Of a DNA stretch of 64,000 nt, positions 1-11,399 are shown in pieces. The notes beneath the pieces were generated by a model, which ran no database searches, was not told where the DNA came from, and saw only the letters and a program-made list of their open reading frames with translations. A program made the position numbers and the translations under genes. The stretch's first letter is position 1; every line of letters begins with the position of its first letter. The stretch lies in the NCBI GenBank assembly GCA_030549775.1, contig CM060175.1, positions 109,484,688 to 109,548,687 on the forward strand, given 5' to 3'. The DNA is from Tamarix chinensis. Taxonomy: Eukaryota > Streptophyta > Magnoliopsida > Caryophyllales > Tamaricaceae.

Positions 1-900
1 ACCCCAAACAAAAATTTTAATTTCTCAATCGGCGAACGGCGAACCCGAGCAATTGTTGCCTTCAATCATGGCAGCGAATTACTTTATACTGCTACGGGTT
101 TGGAATGACCGTGCACTTTCGACCCAATAATTACCGGTCAAATCGAGTGACAGGTTTTCTCGTGTTCCCGGTTCCCAGTTCCCACCCACCTCTTTTGTCT
201 TTTCTGGGTAGGGCCGAAAATATGGTTCGACATAATACTATATATAGTATGAATGAATGGAATTCCATAGTCTGTACTTGCTTGCTGTTTCGTCCAGGGA
301 CAACCTTCCTTCGATCATCGTGAGCAAGCAGGAGGTATGCCCCTCATGATTCGTGACCCTCAATTTGCACTATCGGAGCTTCCGTATATATTGCTTAGTG
401 AGAAAAAAAAATTAATGTTAAAGTCAGTCCATTAATGTTACATTTTACTCTAAAATTGGCTTTCTTCATTCCCCTAACTCCCATTATTTAGTAAGGAGCA
501 TTTTGATAATTTTCAGGTCACTCTAATACATAATGGCAAATCAGCTTTTGATTCTCATATTTTCTTTCTTTCCTTCCTTCCTTCTTTTTTTTTTAAAATA
601 TATATATATAAATTCCAAAAATTGTAATTTTTATCTTCTAAGACAAAGTCAGCCGTTCACTTACTACCTACATTTCCATACGCTTATGATTGCTTTCCAA
701 ATATTTCAATTACTTATTAATTGTATTATTGTGGTAATAATAGAAAGAATTAAGTTTTTACAAAGCCAAATCTAATTAAATCACATTTGTTCTACTACAT
801 CCATCTTAAGAAATTTTAAATAACTCGACAATTTTCTATATCCACCTTAAGTTTAAATGACTTGATAATACGATTTGATGTTCCTATTAACCACATTAAA
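1..900. other. Unassigned AT-rich left edge
   Basis: No coding region can be supported here. The first ~330 bases are more GC-balanced than what follows. A TATATATAG run at 240-249 could serve a minus-strand gene lying left of the window, because a short minus-strand frame begins near position 70 and stops soon after. From about 380 onward the sequence is AT-rich and has no recognisable domain in any frame. Confidence 0.4.
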
Positions 901-2560
901 TAGTTAAATGTGAGTAAAAATGATGAGGAAAAAAAATATTTAGATGGATGGTGAAATCTTTAAAGTTCTGATGAAAAATATTCACGTGATTGGTAATATA
1001 TGCTTATATTAATGTTACATTTTTTTTATATAAAAAAAGAGTAGTGAAAAATATATTTACCAATGGTTAACGATACTTAGATTTATGGTGAAATACATGT
1101 ATAATTGTAATAATACATATGCACGAGACTAATGATATGTACTTAGATCAATGTGAAAAAGTGAATGGAAAATTGTGGTAAAAATATATTTAACGGTTGT
1201 AAAAGATGCTTAGAAGCAGGGTCGGCCCTCGGTATAGCAATACTAAGCCTGTGCCTAGGGCCCCCCAAGTAATATGAGCCCAAAGTCATATATATATATA
1301 TATATGAAGACATTTGATATAAAAATAAGAATCTAAGCTAGCATCGTTGGTTAAATAATAAAAATAAGAAAGCTTTATTAAAGTAGGTTAGGAGTTCGAT
1401 TTCCCATCTAGGTAAAAATTTGATTGGTAATATATGCTTAGATTAATGCTAATATTTTTTGAAAAACAATGACAAAAATATGTTTGACAGTGGTAAAAGA
1501 TGCTTAGATATGTGGTAAAATATATACATAGTACCAATGGTATATGTTTACATCAATGTTGAAATGTTAAAAGACGATAGTGGTGAAAATTATGTTTAAC
1601 AATGGTGAAAGATGCTTAGATTCTTAGTAAAATATATGTATAGTTGTAGTGAAATACATGCAAGACTAGTGATATACTTAGGATACATGTTGAAAATTTT
1701 CAAAAAAAAAAATAGTGATAAAAAAATATGAGTATTAGTGGTGAAAGCTTTTTAGATGTACGGTGAAATATATATGTATAGTTGTAGTGAAAGACACATA
1801 CAAGACAAGTGATATGCTTAGATGAATGTTGAAGTTCTTTAGAGAATACTAGTGAAAAATATGTGTAATAGGGGTGAATGATACTTAGATGCTTGGTAAA
1901 TAATATATGCAGTTATGGTGAAAGATACACATAACACTTAAATTATGGAATTTTTAAATAAATAGTGTTGACAAATATGTTTAACCATGCTGAAAGATAC
2001 TTACATGCATAGTAAAATATATGTTTAGTTGTGGTGAAAGATATGCATAGGACTTAGATCAATCATGAAAAAAATTATAAAAATAATGGTATAAAAAATA
2101 TGTTTAACAATGGTGAAAGATACTTAGATTTATGGTGAAGTTTCTGTATAATTGTAGTGAAAGATATGTATAAGACTAATCTTATGCTTAGATGAATGTT
2201 GAAATTTTTTTAAAAATATATATATATAATTGATGAAAAGGTTGTGTAGCTATGGAGAAAAATACTTAGATGTGTGGTGAAATACATCTTTATTTATGGT
2301 GAAATATACACAAAGGATTTAGGTCAGTGATGAAAAAGTTTAGAAACATAATGGCAAAAATTATGTTTAATAGTGATGAAAGATACTTAGATGTATAGTG
2401 AAATACATGTGTAGTTATGGTAAAATATTTAGTAGAATTAGATGGTGAAAGATTAATACAATAATAGTGAAAGATGTATACAATTAATTTTTCAAGTTAA
2501 AAGTGAATCAATATGAGAATCAATTTATGAAGAAAAACATCATAAATATTATGGTATAAT
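900..2560. repeat. Degenerate tandem repeat, period about 125-130 bp
   Basis: The phrase 'aatggtgaaagatacttaga' and close variants recur near 1062, 1190, 1478, 1600, 1735, 1865, 1980, 2105, 2240 and 2365. Between them lie similar blocks reading like 'tggtgaaatatatgtatag' and 'gcttagatgaatgttgaaa'. The spacing is near 127 bp except where another sequence interrupts at about 1214-1425. Units are strongly diverged, so the array is old. Related blocks occur in the opposite orientation at 34600-35290 and in short form near 45700-45950. No coding function is suggested. Confidence 0.7.
1214..1425. mobile_element. Possible inserted hAT or SINE-like remnant
   Basis: This stretch breaks the surrounding tandem array. 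It opens with 'cagggtcggccctcgg' and carries 'cctagggccccccaa', a GC-rich style seen at the ends of some plant hAT elements. Further in, 'tagcatcgttggtt' (about 1338) and 'gagttcgatttccc' (about 1391) resemble tRNA-type A and B boxes. A (TA)n run lies at 1291-1305. No clean target duplication was found, so the class is uncertain. Confidence 0.3.
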
Positions 2561-2599
2561 AGTGTTAATAATCCTAGTAAAAGATATTTTAAGTGTTTA

Positions 2600-4325
2600 A
2601 CAAGGTAATCACTCCTTCTCTCCCATCAGATGATGCATAATCCCAAAATTCATCAATATTGCCCAAATCATGCCTCATTGTTTTCATGTCATACATAACA
2701 CAAACTAAACGTTTTTTTTCCTTTTTTTCTCTTAATTATATGGTTGATAATTTTGACCACTTACAACACTTTTAGGTATCTGGTTTATCATCCTCTTCCT
2801 CTAATTTTTATTTTATTTTATTTTTTAACTCATTGCATTACATAATACATTTACAAACCATTTCCCCTTTGTTTTGTGGTATTTTCTCCCTCATTTTTCT
2901 CTCAACTTTTGGGTCTCGATCATCGCAAGTACTGTCAAGGTTGATTTTCCCCAACTTCAACCACTTTCCACCACTTGATCTTGCTTCGTAGTTTTTAGGT
3001 GAGGTGAGGCGTTAATAAATCACCTTAGATCCTAATAAATCCCACTACTTGGATGAAATCTATTATTTACCCTAGAAGTGTGGTGTTAATTAGTCCTCAT
3101 TACTTGGATGCTCTATAAGGTTAGTTACCCTAAATGTGAGGTGTTAGCCCTTGTTACTATGATTGCTTGGTCACTCTTGTAGTACCAGTAAATTCTCTAT
3201 GCCTAATTTATTTAGTTTGTTAGGGATATTAGAGGGTATGCACACTTAAGGATGAGTTGTTGAAGTTGGTTTTGGTGGGTGTTGGTTAGCTCTTGTTACA
3301 AACTCCGATCACGCTTGTAGTGTCATATTAGTTTCATGGTATGACCCTCTTGAGAATAATTAAGTGGTGAATAATTGGATGTGTGCGATCACCTTTTTGG
3401 AACATAATAATTGGTTGTAATCTTAGTTGTGTTGCTTACCTTGTCATTTTTATTGTCTATATTGTATGTGTTACATGATAGTGTGATTTATCATTTTAGC
3501 TATGTCAAGTGAACCATGCTATCATATGTTTAATGGATATCATTACTTGTATGTTCTTATTCTTTTTAACATGCGATTTATGTGTCATTTATTTATTTAT
3601 TTTTACTCAGTACGAGTTGTGTTCTAATACTATACTTTTTAATTTATATGTCACCTATTGTTGATGATGTTCATGTAGACTTTAATGAGGCGTTATAGGT
3701 AGAGCGACTTAAGTGTATCTCTAGGGTTGAGACTTAGAGTTGTAAATATTAGAGGTGTCACAGGTTGTCTACCTTAGATCATGTACATCCTAATGTAAAA
3801 TTTATATTCCTTTCATTTCCCCCACATTTTGTTATATTATCTAGAGTTTAATATTCGTAACTCTGTTCTTATTTTATTAATGAAATGTCTTCCATTTTTT
3901 TATTTGTTTATTTATGCTTTATTACTATAAGTAATGGTTTATTCGTGCATATGAGATGATTTAGGTAAATAAGCACAACTTTTTTAATGTTATATGTATT
4001 AGTAACACTTAATAATTTATTATTATGCCCCCATGAAAAAAAATAGTAAAAAAATTAGAATATTGCAAATACGCTCTCCCTACTTAACTTCTTTTATCCA
4101 CATATCACACATATTAAGCCCAAATTTCCAAATTGAAGTAAAATAACTAAAATACTCCTAATATCTTTATTCCACTTCAAAAATTATTAAAATCATAAAT
4201 AATTTCCTACAATTCCAAACCCTATCAAATTGTAAATCAAAATTTAATTAAAGAGGTCAATGGATAAATGGTCAGCCGATATTTTACAAAATCTCATTAG
4301 AATGACCAATTTACCCTAAGCCGAG
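2600..4325. other. Gene-free stretch, possibly a decayed plus-strand LTR
   Basis: No open frame of interest is present. A pyrimidine-rich tract near 2690-2990 is followed by 'tttttaggtgagg' at about 2993 and ends in 'gaggtgtcaca' near 3756. That order loosely matches the U3, splice-donor-like site and LTR end of the younger giant LTRs in this window. No left boundary or target duplication could be placed, so this is only a suggestion. The rest is unassigned AT-rich DNA. Confidence 0.3.
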
Positions 4326-5753
4326 TGTAACAACCTAAAAACCCTTGTCTATTTTAAATCCATTTCAAACTAAAGTCACACGCGAGTTAATACATCATAA
4401 TGTGAACATAATAGCATGGCTATAAACGATTAAAGCAAGTATAGACATCTTCAAAATCTCAAAGGTCAAGAGGTACATGATGGGTAAACATATCATTTTA
4501 CATCGATTCTCCACGGTATTCAAACATTGGCTCATGCATATGAATATATACATGAACTCAAACTTAGCAAAAATTAAAATAATTAAGATCATAAGAAAAA
4601 AAATATGGTTGAGACCCTAATTAAGCATGAAGCACCATATTCATCTAGAACCAACTATATGTGCATCTGAGACCTTCTACATATTCATATGAGACCAATT
4701 ACATATTCAAACATGCAAAAACAGGGATAAAAGCATACTTAATCCATACCAATCCTGCTTCCATTCACGTTTCATGCTTGTAAATACATGATAGCAACAA
4801 ACATATATTATACTAGATCATCTAAGATATTATTTCATTTTTTTTCTCAAAATAAAGTCAATCTTCTTAAGATCAACATGTAGGGCTCTTAACAACAATA
4901 TCCTATTTTCTAAAAGTTAGTTATGTTGCCCAAGCAATTAAATCTTCTAGAAAAAAAAATACTTCTCCAAACTTGATCCACCATGGTCAGAGTAGATCAG
5001 CTTAAAAAAATCAATATAAATAAAGCTTAAACAAGGTTCAAAAATATGTGAAAATAAATTGAAGGGAAGGAAGGAGAGTAAAATATAATAACCATTGAAT
5101 ATGGAAGCTAAAAATATGACAAGGATGAATAGTGTCTTCTTCACCTTTACTAAACCTTCACTCCTTACACTTATAACAAGTGTTTAGGATTTTATATAAA
5201 GGAATTAAGAGAGTAAAATAATCCAAACAAGGAAGAAGAAAATAGGAAGATGTTGTGGTTGGTAGGAGTAAAGCAAGGAGAGAAGGGGACAACCACCTAA
5301 AACCACCAACTACCACCAAGAGATGGATATTAAGGTGATGGGAGGTTAATGAATGTGAAAAGAAAGAAAGGATAAGAGGAAGGTGACAAAATTGCAGCAA
5401 CAACCACTCAAAATAAGATTAATTAATGGTAATGGATGGTGAGAAGCTGCAATTTTAGCATCCAAATAACACCTAAATGCCAAAAAAAATAGAATGAAAA
5501 GGATATTCAATGGGGAGCAACATGCAAGAAATCAATTCAATCAAATTAAAAAAATAAATATAAATATAAAGAGGTGTATAATTGACTCGAAATAGGCCAA
5601 CCTAATCGGCCTAGAAAAAAGGAAAAGAGAGGAAAAAGTGGGAGAATTTTGTATTTGTTATGTAATGAATGAAACAAATGAAGTAAGATGGGCAAGATGA
5701 GGCATGAATCAGCTAATGGATGGAGAGGACAAAGGGTAGCATGCCTTTTTTGA
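4326..5753 (-). mobile_element. Truncated giant-family LTR remnant
   Basis: The stretch starts with TGTAACAACC, the signature terminus (reverse-complemented 3' end) of the LTR family found across the window. It is purine-rich on the plus strand around 5050-5700, as expected for a minus-sense U3. It is interrupted at 5754 by a younger solo LTR. I could not find its far end or a matching CCGAG duplication, so it is either truncated or too diverged to trace. Confidence 0.45.
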
Positions 5754-6609
5754 CTTTATATAATACCCAAAAAATTTATTTTAGGATTTAAGAATAAAAT
5801 AAGAAACTATTAGATAAGATTTAATTATATGTACCATTTCTAATAATATAATAATAATGGTAATAAAAGAAGAAAAATGATGTAGGGACATAATTGGTAG
5901 AGACTAAATTTATTTACTAACCTAAGATAAATTATAAATGAATCCTAATAATTTCTAAATTAATAAAAATTATTGTATTAGTATTATTATAAATTTGTAT
6001 TATTCCTAAAACTCTAAAAAATCCAAAACACCCTAGCACCCCATTTTCCCTTTTTCTTCCCTCCTTTTTCTTTATTATCTTTCTTCTTTTCTTCCTTTTC
6101 TTTTTTTTTCTCTTCCTTCCCCCTCCTTCAGCTAGTTGGGTTGCACCCAGCGGTGGCCCAGCTCCCTCCCCCTCTTTTCTTTCCTTTCCTCCCTTCCTCG
6201 ACTCAGTTTTATTTTTCTTTTCCTCCCCCCGAATGGCTCAATCACACGTGTAACACCCCCTCTATTTTCCATTTCTCTCCCTATCTTGTTATCTTCTTTC
6301 CCCTTCTACCCCTACCTCCTTCTTCTTCCCTGATCTGTGGAACCTGCACATGGCCGCTTTGTAGTTCTCCCTCCCCCCTCTCCCTCCTCATTTCCCCATT
6401 TGGCCCTGTAGGGCGTGTAGCAGGTATGACCCTGCATGGTCCCTCTCCCTCCCGCAAACCTCACAACCCTTACCTACTCCCCCTACCATACAAACCTGTC
6501 CCCTATCCCTCCTACCGCACTACTACTCTGACCTACACGTAGGCTGGTAACCACCAACCCCCTCCCCTTATCTTCTTCCCTATCTTGTCCACTTCCCAAC
6601 CCCTACACC

Positions 6610-6619
6610 TATAAATACC
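6610..6619 (+). promoter_or_regulatory. TATA box of the outer solo LTR
   Basis: TATAAATACC occurs at the end of the pyrimidine-rich U3. The same decamer is found at the equivalent place in the other giant LTRs. The nested gag-only element inserted immediately after it, and the duplicated ATACC is the last half of this box, so the solo LTR promoter is physically separated from its start site. Confidence 0.7.
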
Positions 6620-7344
6620 TGTAACACCCCAAAATTTACACAATTTTTTTTTAAAAAAAAAAAGCAATACTCACAAATTAAAACTGTAAATTCTGGGGAT
6701 GTTACCGCCACACTTAGTACCAGACCAGTTTACTTCTACCGTTCTGGTACCAAGTGCTAAGGCTAAGAAAACATTATCAGTAATACCATACAAATTCAAA
6801 TTTATGAAAACAGAAATCAGAGTACGCGTAAGTCTTACATAATTCGAAATACCGGCTATTGTTTTTCCAGATAATAACTAAACAACCTTAGTAAAATTGT
6901 TTCGACAATTCAAACATAATAAAAGATAACATGAATCATAAATTTAAAGAGGACAATGGCCACGTCACTCTAAGATTGATCCAGCCCAGTTATCACTCTG
7001 CCCCTCCTGATGTCCCATAGACATCGATAGCATCAAAGTAAGTATCTCCTACCTGCAACAAATTAGACGGGCCTTCTGCTCGTGGGAATAAGCAGCACCC
7101 ATGAAACGGGTGATCAGTACGCTACGTACCGAGTAAGGTAACCGAATACTAAGGCCGGCATATAACACATTAGTTCATATAGGATAATGATCACATACAA
7201 TTACAACTCATACATACAATACATAGAAGCATAAAGTGACATACATAACTTATAATCAACAGTCCACACATAAGGCCCAAAAGGTCCGGATTAACCATTT
7301 AATCTTTCTTTTATCAAAAGTCAATTCACGTCATGCTTTTTATC

Positions 7345-7780
7345 AATCCATGCGAAAATAGGAACACCCCACTATTATAACCGGTGGGCCGGACACACAT
7401 AGGGTAAAACCCTAACCACTATTCCTGACCGGTGGATCGGTCTGGTTCCTGCTCGCCTCATATCCATGCAAAAACAGGAACACCCCACTATTATAACCGG
7501 TGGGCCGGACACACATAGGGTAAAACCCTAACCACTATTCCTGACCGGTGGATCGGTCTGGTTCCCCTTCGCATGGTGTTTCACTGTAAGTAATTATGTC
7601 TTTTAAGAGCTTTAACAATTCTGGTTTGTATTTATTGAGCTCGAGTCACCCCACTATTATTGCCGGTGGGCCGGTCACACATAGGACCTCATGTCCTAAC
7701 CACTATTATTACCGGTGGATCGGTCACATATAGGGTAAAACCCTAACCACTATTCCTGACCGGTGGATCGGTCTGGACCC
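7345..7780 (-). repeat. Hairpin array CCACTATTAT...CCGGTGG, seven units
   Basis: Units such as CCACTATTATAACCGGTGG and GACCGGTGGATCGGTC recur seven times. Each can fold: CCAC pairs with GTGG, and GACCG with CGGTC. A ~117-bp block is tandemly duplicated (starts near 7349 and 7466). The array is shared by all family LTRs here but differs in copy number. It lies inside the putative leader intron. Confidence 0.8.
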
Positions 7781-7879
7781 GGCTCAATACTCTTCCACTT
7801 GAAGATATTAGTGTCTTAAGTATTTTATTCAAAAACATTTGACATTCACAAATATTTGCCCAAACATGCATGACTAATC

Positions 7880-8396
7880 CATGAAAGCCCTAACTCTCAT
7901 GCAACCCTACTCCATGCAAACCCTATCTCCACAATTCCATGCAAATCTTAGTTCCCATGCAAACCCTAACTACACATGGCCCACGCTTCCATGCAACCCT
8001 AGCTCCCATGCAAACCCAATCTCCACGTACCACACTCCCATGCAAACCCTAACTCCACGTACCTCACATGTGCAAACCCTAGCTTCACATATACCACCCT
8101 TCTATGAAAACCCTAATTCATATGCAAACCCTAGCTCCACGTAGACATGCTTCCATGCGACCCAGATCCCCATGCAACATTAATTCCATGTAGGCATGTT
8201 CTTATGAAACCCTAATCCACATGCAAAACCCTAACTCCACATTAATTCATGCAAACCCTAATATTATGTTATTTCATGCACACCTTCAACTTCTTGCTAT
8301 TCCATGCAAACCCTAGTATCATTCCCTTCCGTGCAAATCCTAGCACCATGCCATCTCATGCAAACCCTAGTACCATCCTCATACATGCAAAGCCTA
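7880..8396 (-). repeat. Telobox array, CATGCAAACCCTA units
   Basis: About 20 units of CATGCAAACCCTAACTCC and variants follow one another at 20-30 base intervals. Each full unit contains AAACCCTA, the plant telobox. The short open frames in this stretch are translations of the repeat and are not genes. The array lies within the putative leader intron, just after the donor in sense direction. Confidence 0.8.
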
Positions 8397-8865
8397 AATC
8401 ATATATCACTTCAGGTCATACATTAATGACATAAGCATACACATATTTTTCATGGCACATGACATTCACAATAACATACTTCAACTTCATAACCATGTCG
8501 CATGCATAATCAATAAGAATAACGAACATAGATTACATAGCATGTCATATTCATAATACATGCAAACACATAAATGACCTTAGTAGACCCTTACCTAAAA
8601 CGTCACCGGTCTTGGTGCACGCTCCTATTCCAGTTGAGGGATTTGATTGGGTTCGCCTATTATATCGAAGCATAATAGAATTAGACCCTCTTATATAATT
8701 TTATTATCCTCTAACTTATTCCAAGATTTATTTTTTTTTTTATTAAAATACTACTACTTAAAAATTAACTATAGAAACTATTACAATTAATTTATTATTT
8801 TCATTCGAAGAGGGTGGTGATACAAGGGTTTCTACCCTTCACCAAAATATTAACAATAATAGTAA

Positions 8866-8883
8866 TAATACTAATACTAATAC

Positions 8884-8921
<38 letters not shown>

Positions 8922-8922
8922 T
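8866..8922. repeat. TAA microsatellite in LTR leader
   Basis: A run of TAA/AAT units is one of the few places where the two LTRs differ in length (its partner is near 15208-15257). Shorter AAT clusters continue to 9410. Similar trinucleotide tracts sit at the same place in other family LTRs. Confidence 0.8.
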
Positions 8923-9955
8923 TATTAATAACACTCTTATTTGTAGGATATTAATATTAATAATACCATAATTCTTTAAATTACAAGGTGGCTTTCAAAA
9001 TTACTCCGTTTAATAATAACACTATTCAAAATGTAATAATGATATTAATATTATATATATACTTATAATATAAAGTTAATAAGGATAATAATAATAATAA
9101 TAATATGATTAGAAGTAATGTTAAAAATGTTAATAATATTAATAAAAAGTAAAAGTGCGAGGATTAATTAAAATATTAAGTTTATGAACCTCCTGGAATA
9201 ATTACAATATCAATCCAATAATTACACTACTAATAAAAATCTTAATATTATTATTATTAATAACATTAAACATGTAAAATTTTAATTAAATAAGTAAAGG
9301 CCGAGATGAATAATATTTCTTACTCAATAATACTCCCATACCTGTAACAAAATTTTAGAAATTAGATACAGTCAATATTACTAATAATAATAATTATAAT
9401 AATAATAATTAAAGTTGAAATAACACTAAAATTTAGACTAAAAATACAATAATTATCAATAATTCAAAACTAAGTGTTTAAAATGTCTAGGGTTTCACCT
9501 TGAGTCGGAGGATGTGGGTGGAACCGGCGGTGGCTCCCGGAGGTGGCCGGAAAATGGATCTAAGAGGGTAAAAATGAAGAAAAAGAGGTGAGGAGGAAGG
9601 AGAAAAATAAAATAAATCTATGGGGCTGTGGAGGAGATTTATAAGGAGTTAATGGTTGGTTTGGAAGGTGGTAAAAGCGGCGGATGTGGTGGTGGCTGGC
9701 GTTTCAAGGTCTCGGGGTGGAATTTTCTGGTGAGATAACTAGCCAACTTTACACGATTATGGAGGTTTGTACAAGGTGAATCGAAGGTCGTGGATGTTCT
9801 AGTTAATTAGAGGGTGTTGCAGGGAAGAGATTGGGATGAAGAGAAGGCGTTGAAGTTAGCCAGATATGGAGGAAGAGTCGTCTAAAGAAGCGGTGGCGCT
9901 CGGGCGATGCTTAGGGTTTCGAGGAAAGAAAATCCCGAACCCAGGCCATAAGAGA

Positions 9956-9966
9956 GGTATTTATAT
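9956..9966 (-). promoter_or_regulatory. TATA box, 3' LTR of gag-only element
   Basis: The minus strand reads ATATAAATACC at the junction between the GC-rich U3 and the leader. It is the counterpart of 16294-16304 in the other LTR. TATAAATACC is also seen in three other LTRs of the family here. A start about 30 bases downstream would be near 9927. Confidence 0.65.
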
Positions 9967-11093
9967 TGTTGGAGCTTAAGTACGAGTTGGGGAAGTTATC
10001 AGGGGGTCAAAGCTGGTGAGAATCGTGATGGTTATGGCGTCGATTGGGCGGCAAAATTTTCAAATTTTGCCCGACACTTCGTGAGAAGAATGGAGCAAAC
10101 GAGCGGGAGAGAGAGGCAGTTGAGGGCTTCAAATGATCGTGCAGACCGAAAGGAAGAAAACGAGCGGGAGAAGAGTCGGTCACGCCACGTGTGGCCGGCA
10201 ACGCCATTTCCGGGGAAGAGAGGGAGGTGGGTGGTTATGGCGTCGGGCGGGAGGAGGAAGAAGAAGAGGGGAGGGGCTGGCCGGCCGGTTCGCAGGGGAG
10301 AAAAGAAGGAAAAAGGGAGGGCAGGCCGGGCGGTTCGCGCGACATAAATCGTCGTTTAATGAAACGACGAGTTTAGGTGTAAAAAGGGTTGAAGAACGGC
10401 GTTCCGTTCTACCGCGCAACGGTAATAAGGCTAAATCAAGACGCAGCGTTTAAGAGAAGGAAGAAGTAAAACGCGGCGTGGAAAGAATGGGGGCGGCGAC
10501 GACGCGCGGGCCGGGCCGCGCCGAAGGAAAAGGAAAGAAGAAAAGGAATTGGGCCGCGCAACAGGCCCAATTCGGCGAAGAAGAAGAAAAAGAAAGAAAA
10601 GGAAAGAAAAAGGAAAAGAAAGAAAAGGAAAAAGGGAAAAAATGAAAGAGAAATAATTATGTGGGGTCAAATTAAATAAATATGAATATTTAGGATATTT
10701 AAAAATAATAATATTTAAATAAAATAAATTTTAAATCCCTTTTTAGGCTAACATAGGCTTTTTAAAGGATTTTTTCCAAAATTTTCATTTTAAACTAATA
10801 AATCCCTCAAATTTTATTTAATTTATTTATTTATAAAATTAAAATTAATTTGAAACTATTTTATCTTTCTTAATTTGAATAAAATAATTTATTTAAATAA
10901 TTTCCAAATTTAAATCTTTAATTAGATAATATGCCCAAATTTCCTTTACTTAACCTATTTATAAAAATTTCTTATTAAATTGCCATAATAAATTTCCTTT
11001 TATTTTAATAAAATAATTTATTAAATTAAAATTTTAAATACAACCTTATTTAAATATAATATTTAAAAATTAGAAAAATATCGGGGCATTTCA

Positions 11094-11110
11094 TCACTAC
11101 CCCCTTAAAA
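11094..11110 (-). promoter_or_regulatory. Polypurine tract
   Basis: The minus strand reads TTTTAAGGGGGTAGTGA directly before the LTR start TGAAATG. A G-run adjoining the 3' LTR is the normal primer for plus-strand DNA synthesis, and its position fixes the minus orientation of the element. Confidence 0.8.
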
Positions 11111-11399
11111 ATAGACTTCGCCCCCGAAGTCTCCTGTAGCTACTAGGGTTAGAGTTAGGTGATCTATGAAACTAGGATAATACACCACTAACTATACTTA
11201 AAACAACTACCCCCTTAGGGGCAAACTAGGAGGACGGATTCTAGCTTCTCGTGTATCTTTTCTATCTCACATGCATCTTCCTTATTTCTATTTCAATCAG
11301 ATCTACTAGGAAGTCTACTCCTCCTATATCTAAGGGCCATGTTGGAAGATCTCTGACTACACTTCATCTTATCTTCCGACAGAAACATAACAGATAATT
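11111..11399. other. Internal remnant without pol
   Basis: This 3' internal stretch lies between the gag stop and the polypurine tract. It has no reverse transcriptase, RNase H, integrase or chromodomain motif in any frame. It marks where a large pol deletion, or a gag-only origin, left the element non-autonomous. Confidence 0.6.

Larger units (their letters stand above)
7053..8594 (-). other. Putative LTR leader intron (3' LTR copy)
   Basis: On the sense strand, 'TTTTAG/GTAAGGG' forms a near-ideal donor at 8594 and 'TTTGTTGCAG/G' an acceptor ending at 7053, a span of 1542 bases. The equivalent pair recurs in every giant LTR of the window. Hairpin and telobox arrays lie inside this span. No transcript evidence is available, so splicing is inferred. 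Confidence 0.5.
6620..11093 (-). repeat. 3' LTR (sense) of the gag-only element
   Basis: The LTR is 4474 bp and collinear with the partner LTR at an offset of 6338-6342 bases. The shifts come from poly-A/T runs near 6640, a T run near 8731 and the TAA run near 8880. Every open frame read in one copy reappears unchanged in the other, supporting near identity outside simple repeats. It carries a CACGTG G-box at 10186-10191 within U3, roughly 220 bases upstream of the TATA box in sense direction. Confidence 0.92.

Noticed and set aside
1388..1402. tRNA-like B box 'gagttcgatttccc'
   Set aside because: No cloverleaf could be folded around it; at most a SINE or transposon remnant.
6136..6542. Proline/serine-rich plus-strand frames
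   Set aside because: Pyrimidine-rich U3 of the solo LTR; no motif and the same style occurs in every U3 here.
7881..8434. Open frames rich in 'HANPS' and 'MQTL' (and twins at 14223-14776)
   Set aside because: They are translations of the CATGCAAACCCTA array on the antisense strand of the LTR; periodic, low complexity, not genes.
10007..10670. Overlapping arginine/lysine/glycine-rich frames in LTR U3 (and twins at 16345-17008)
   Set aside because: Purine-rich promoter DNA read in several frames at once; overlapping frames on both strands and no domain.
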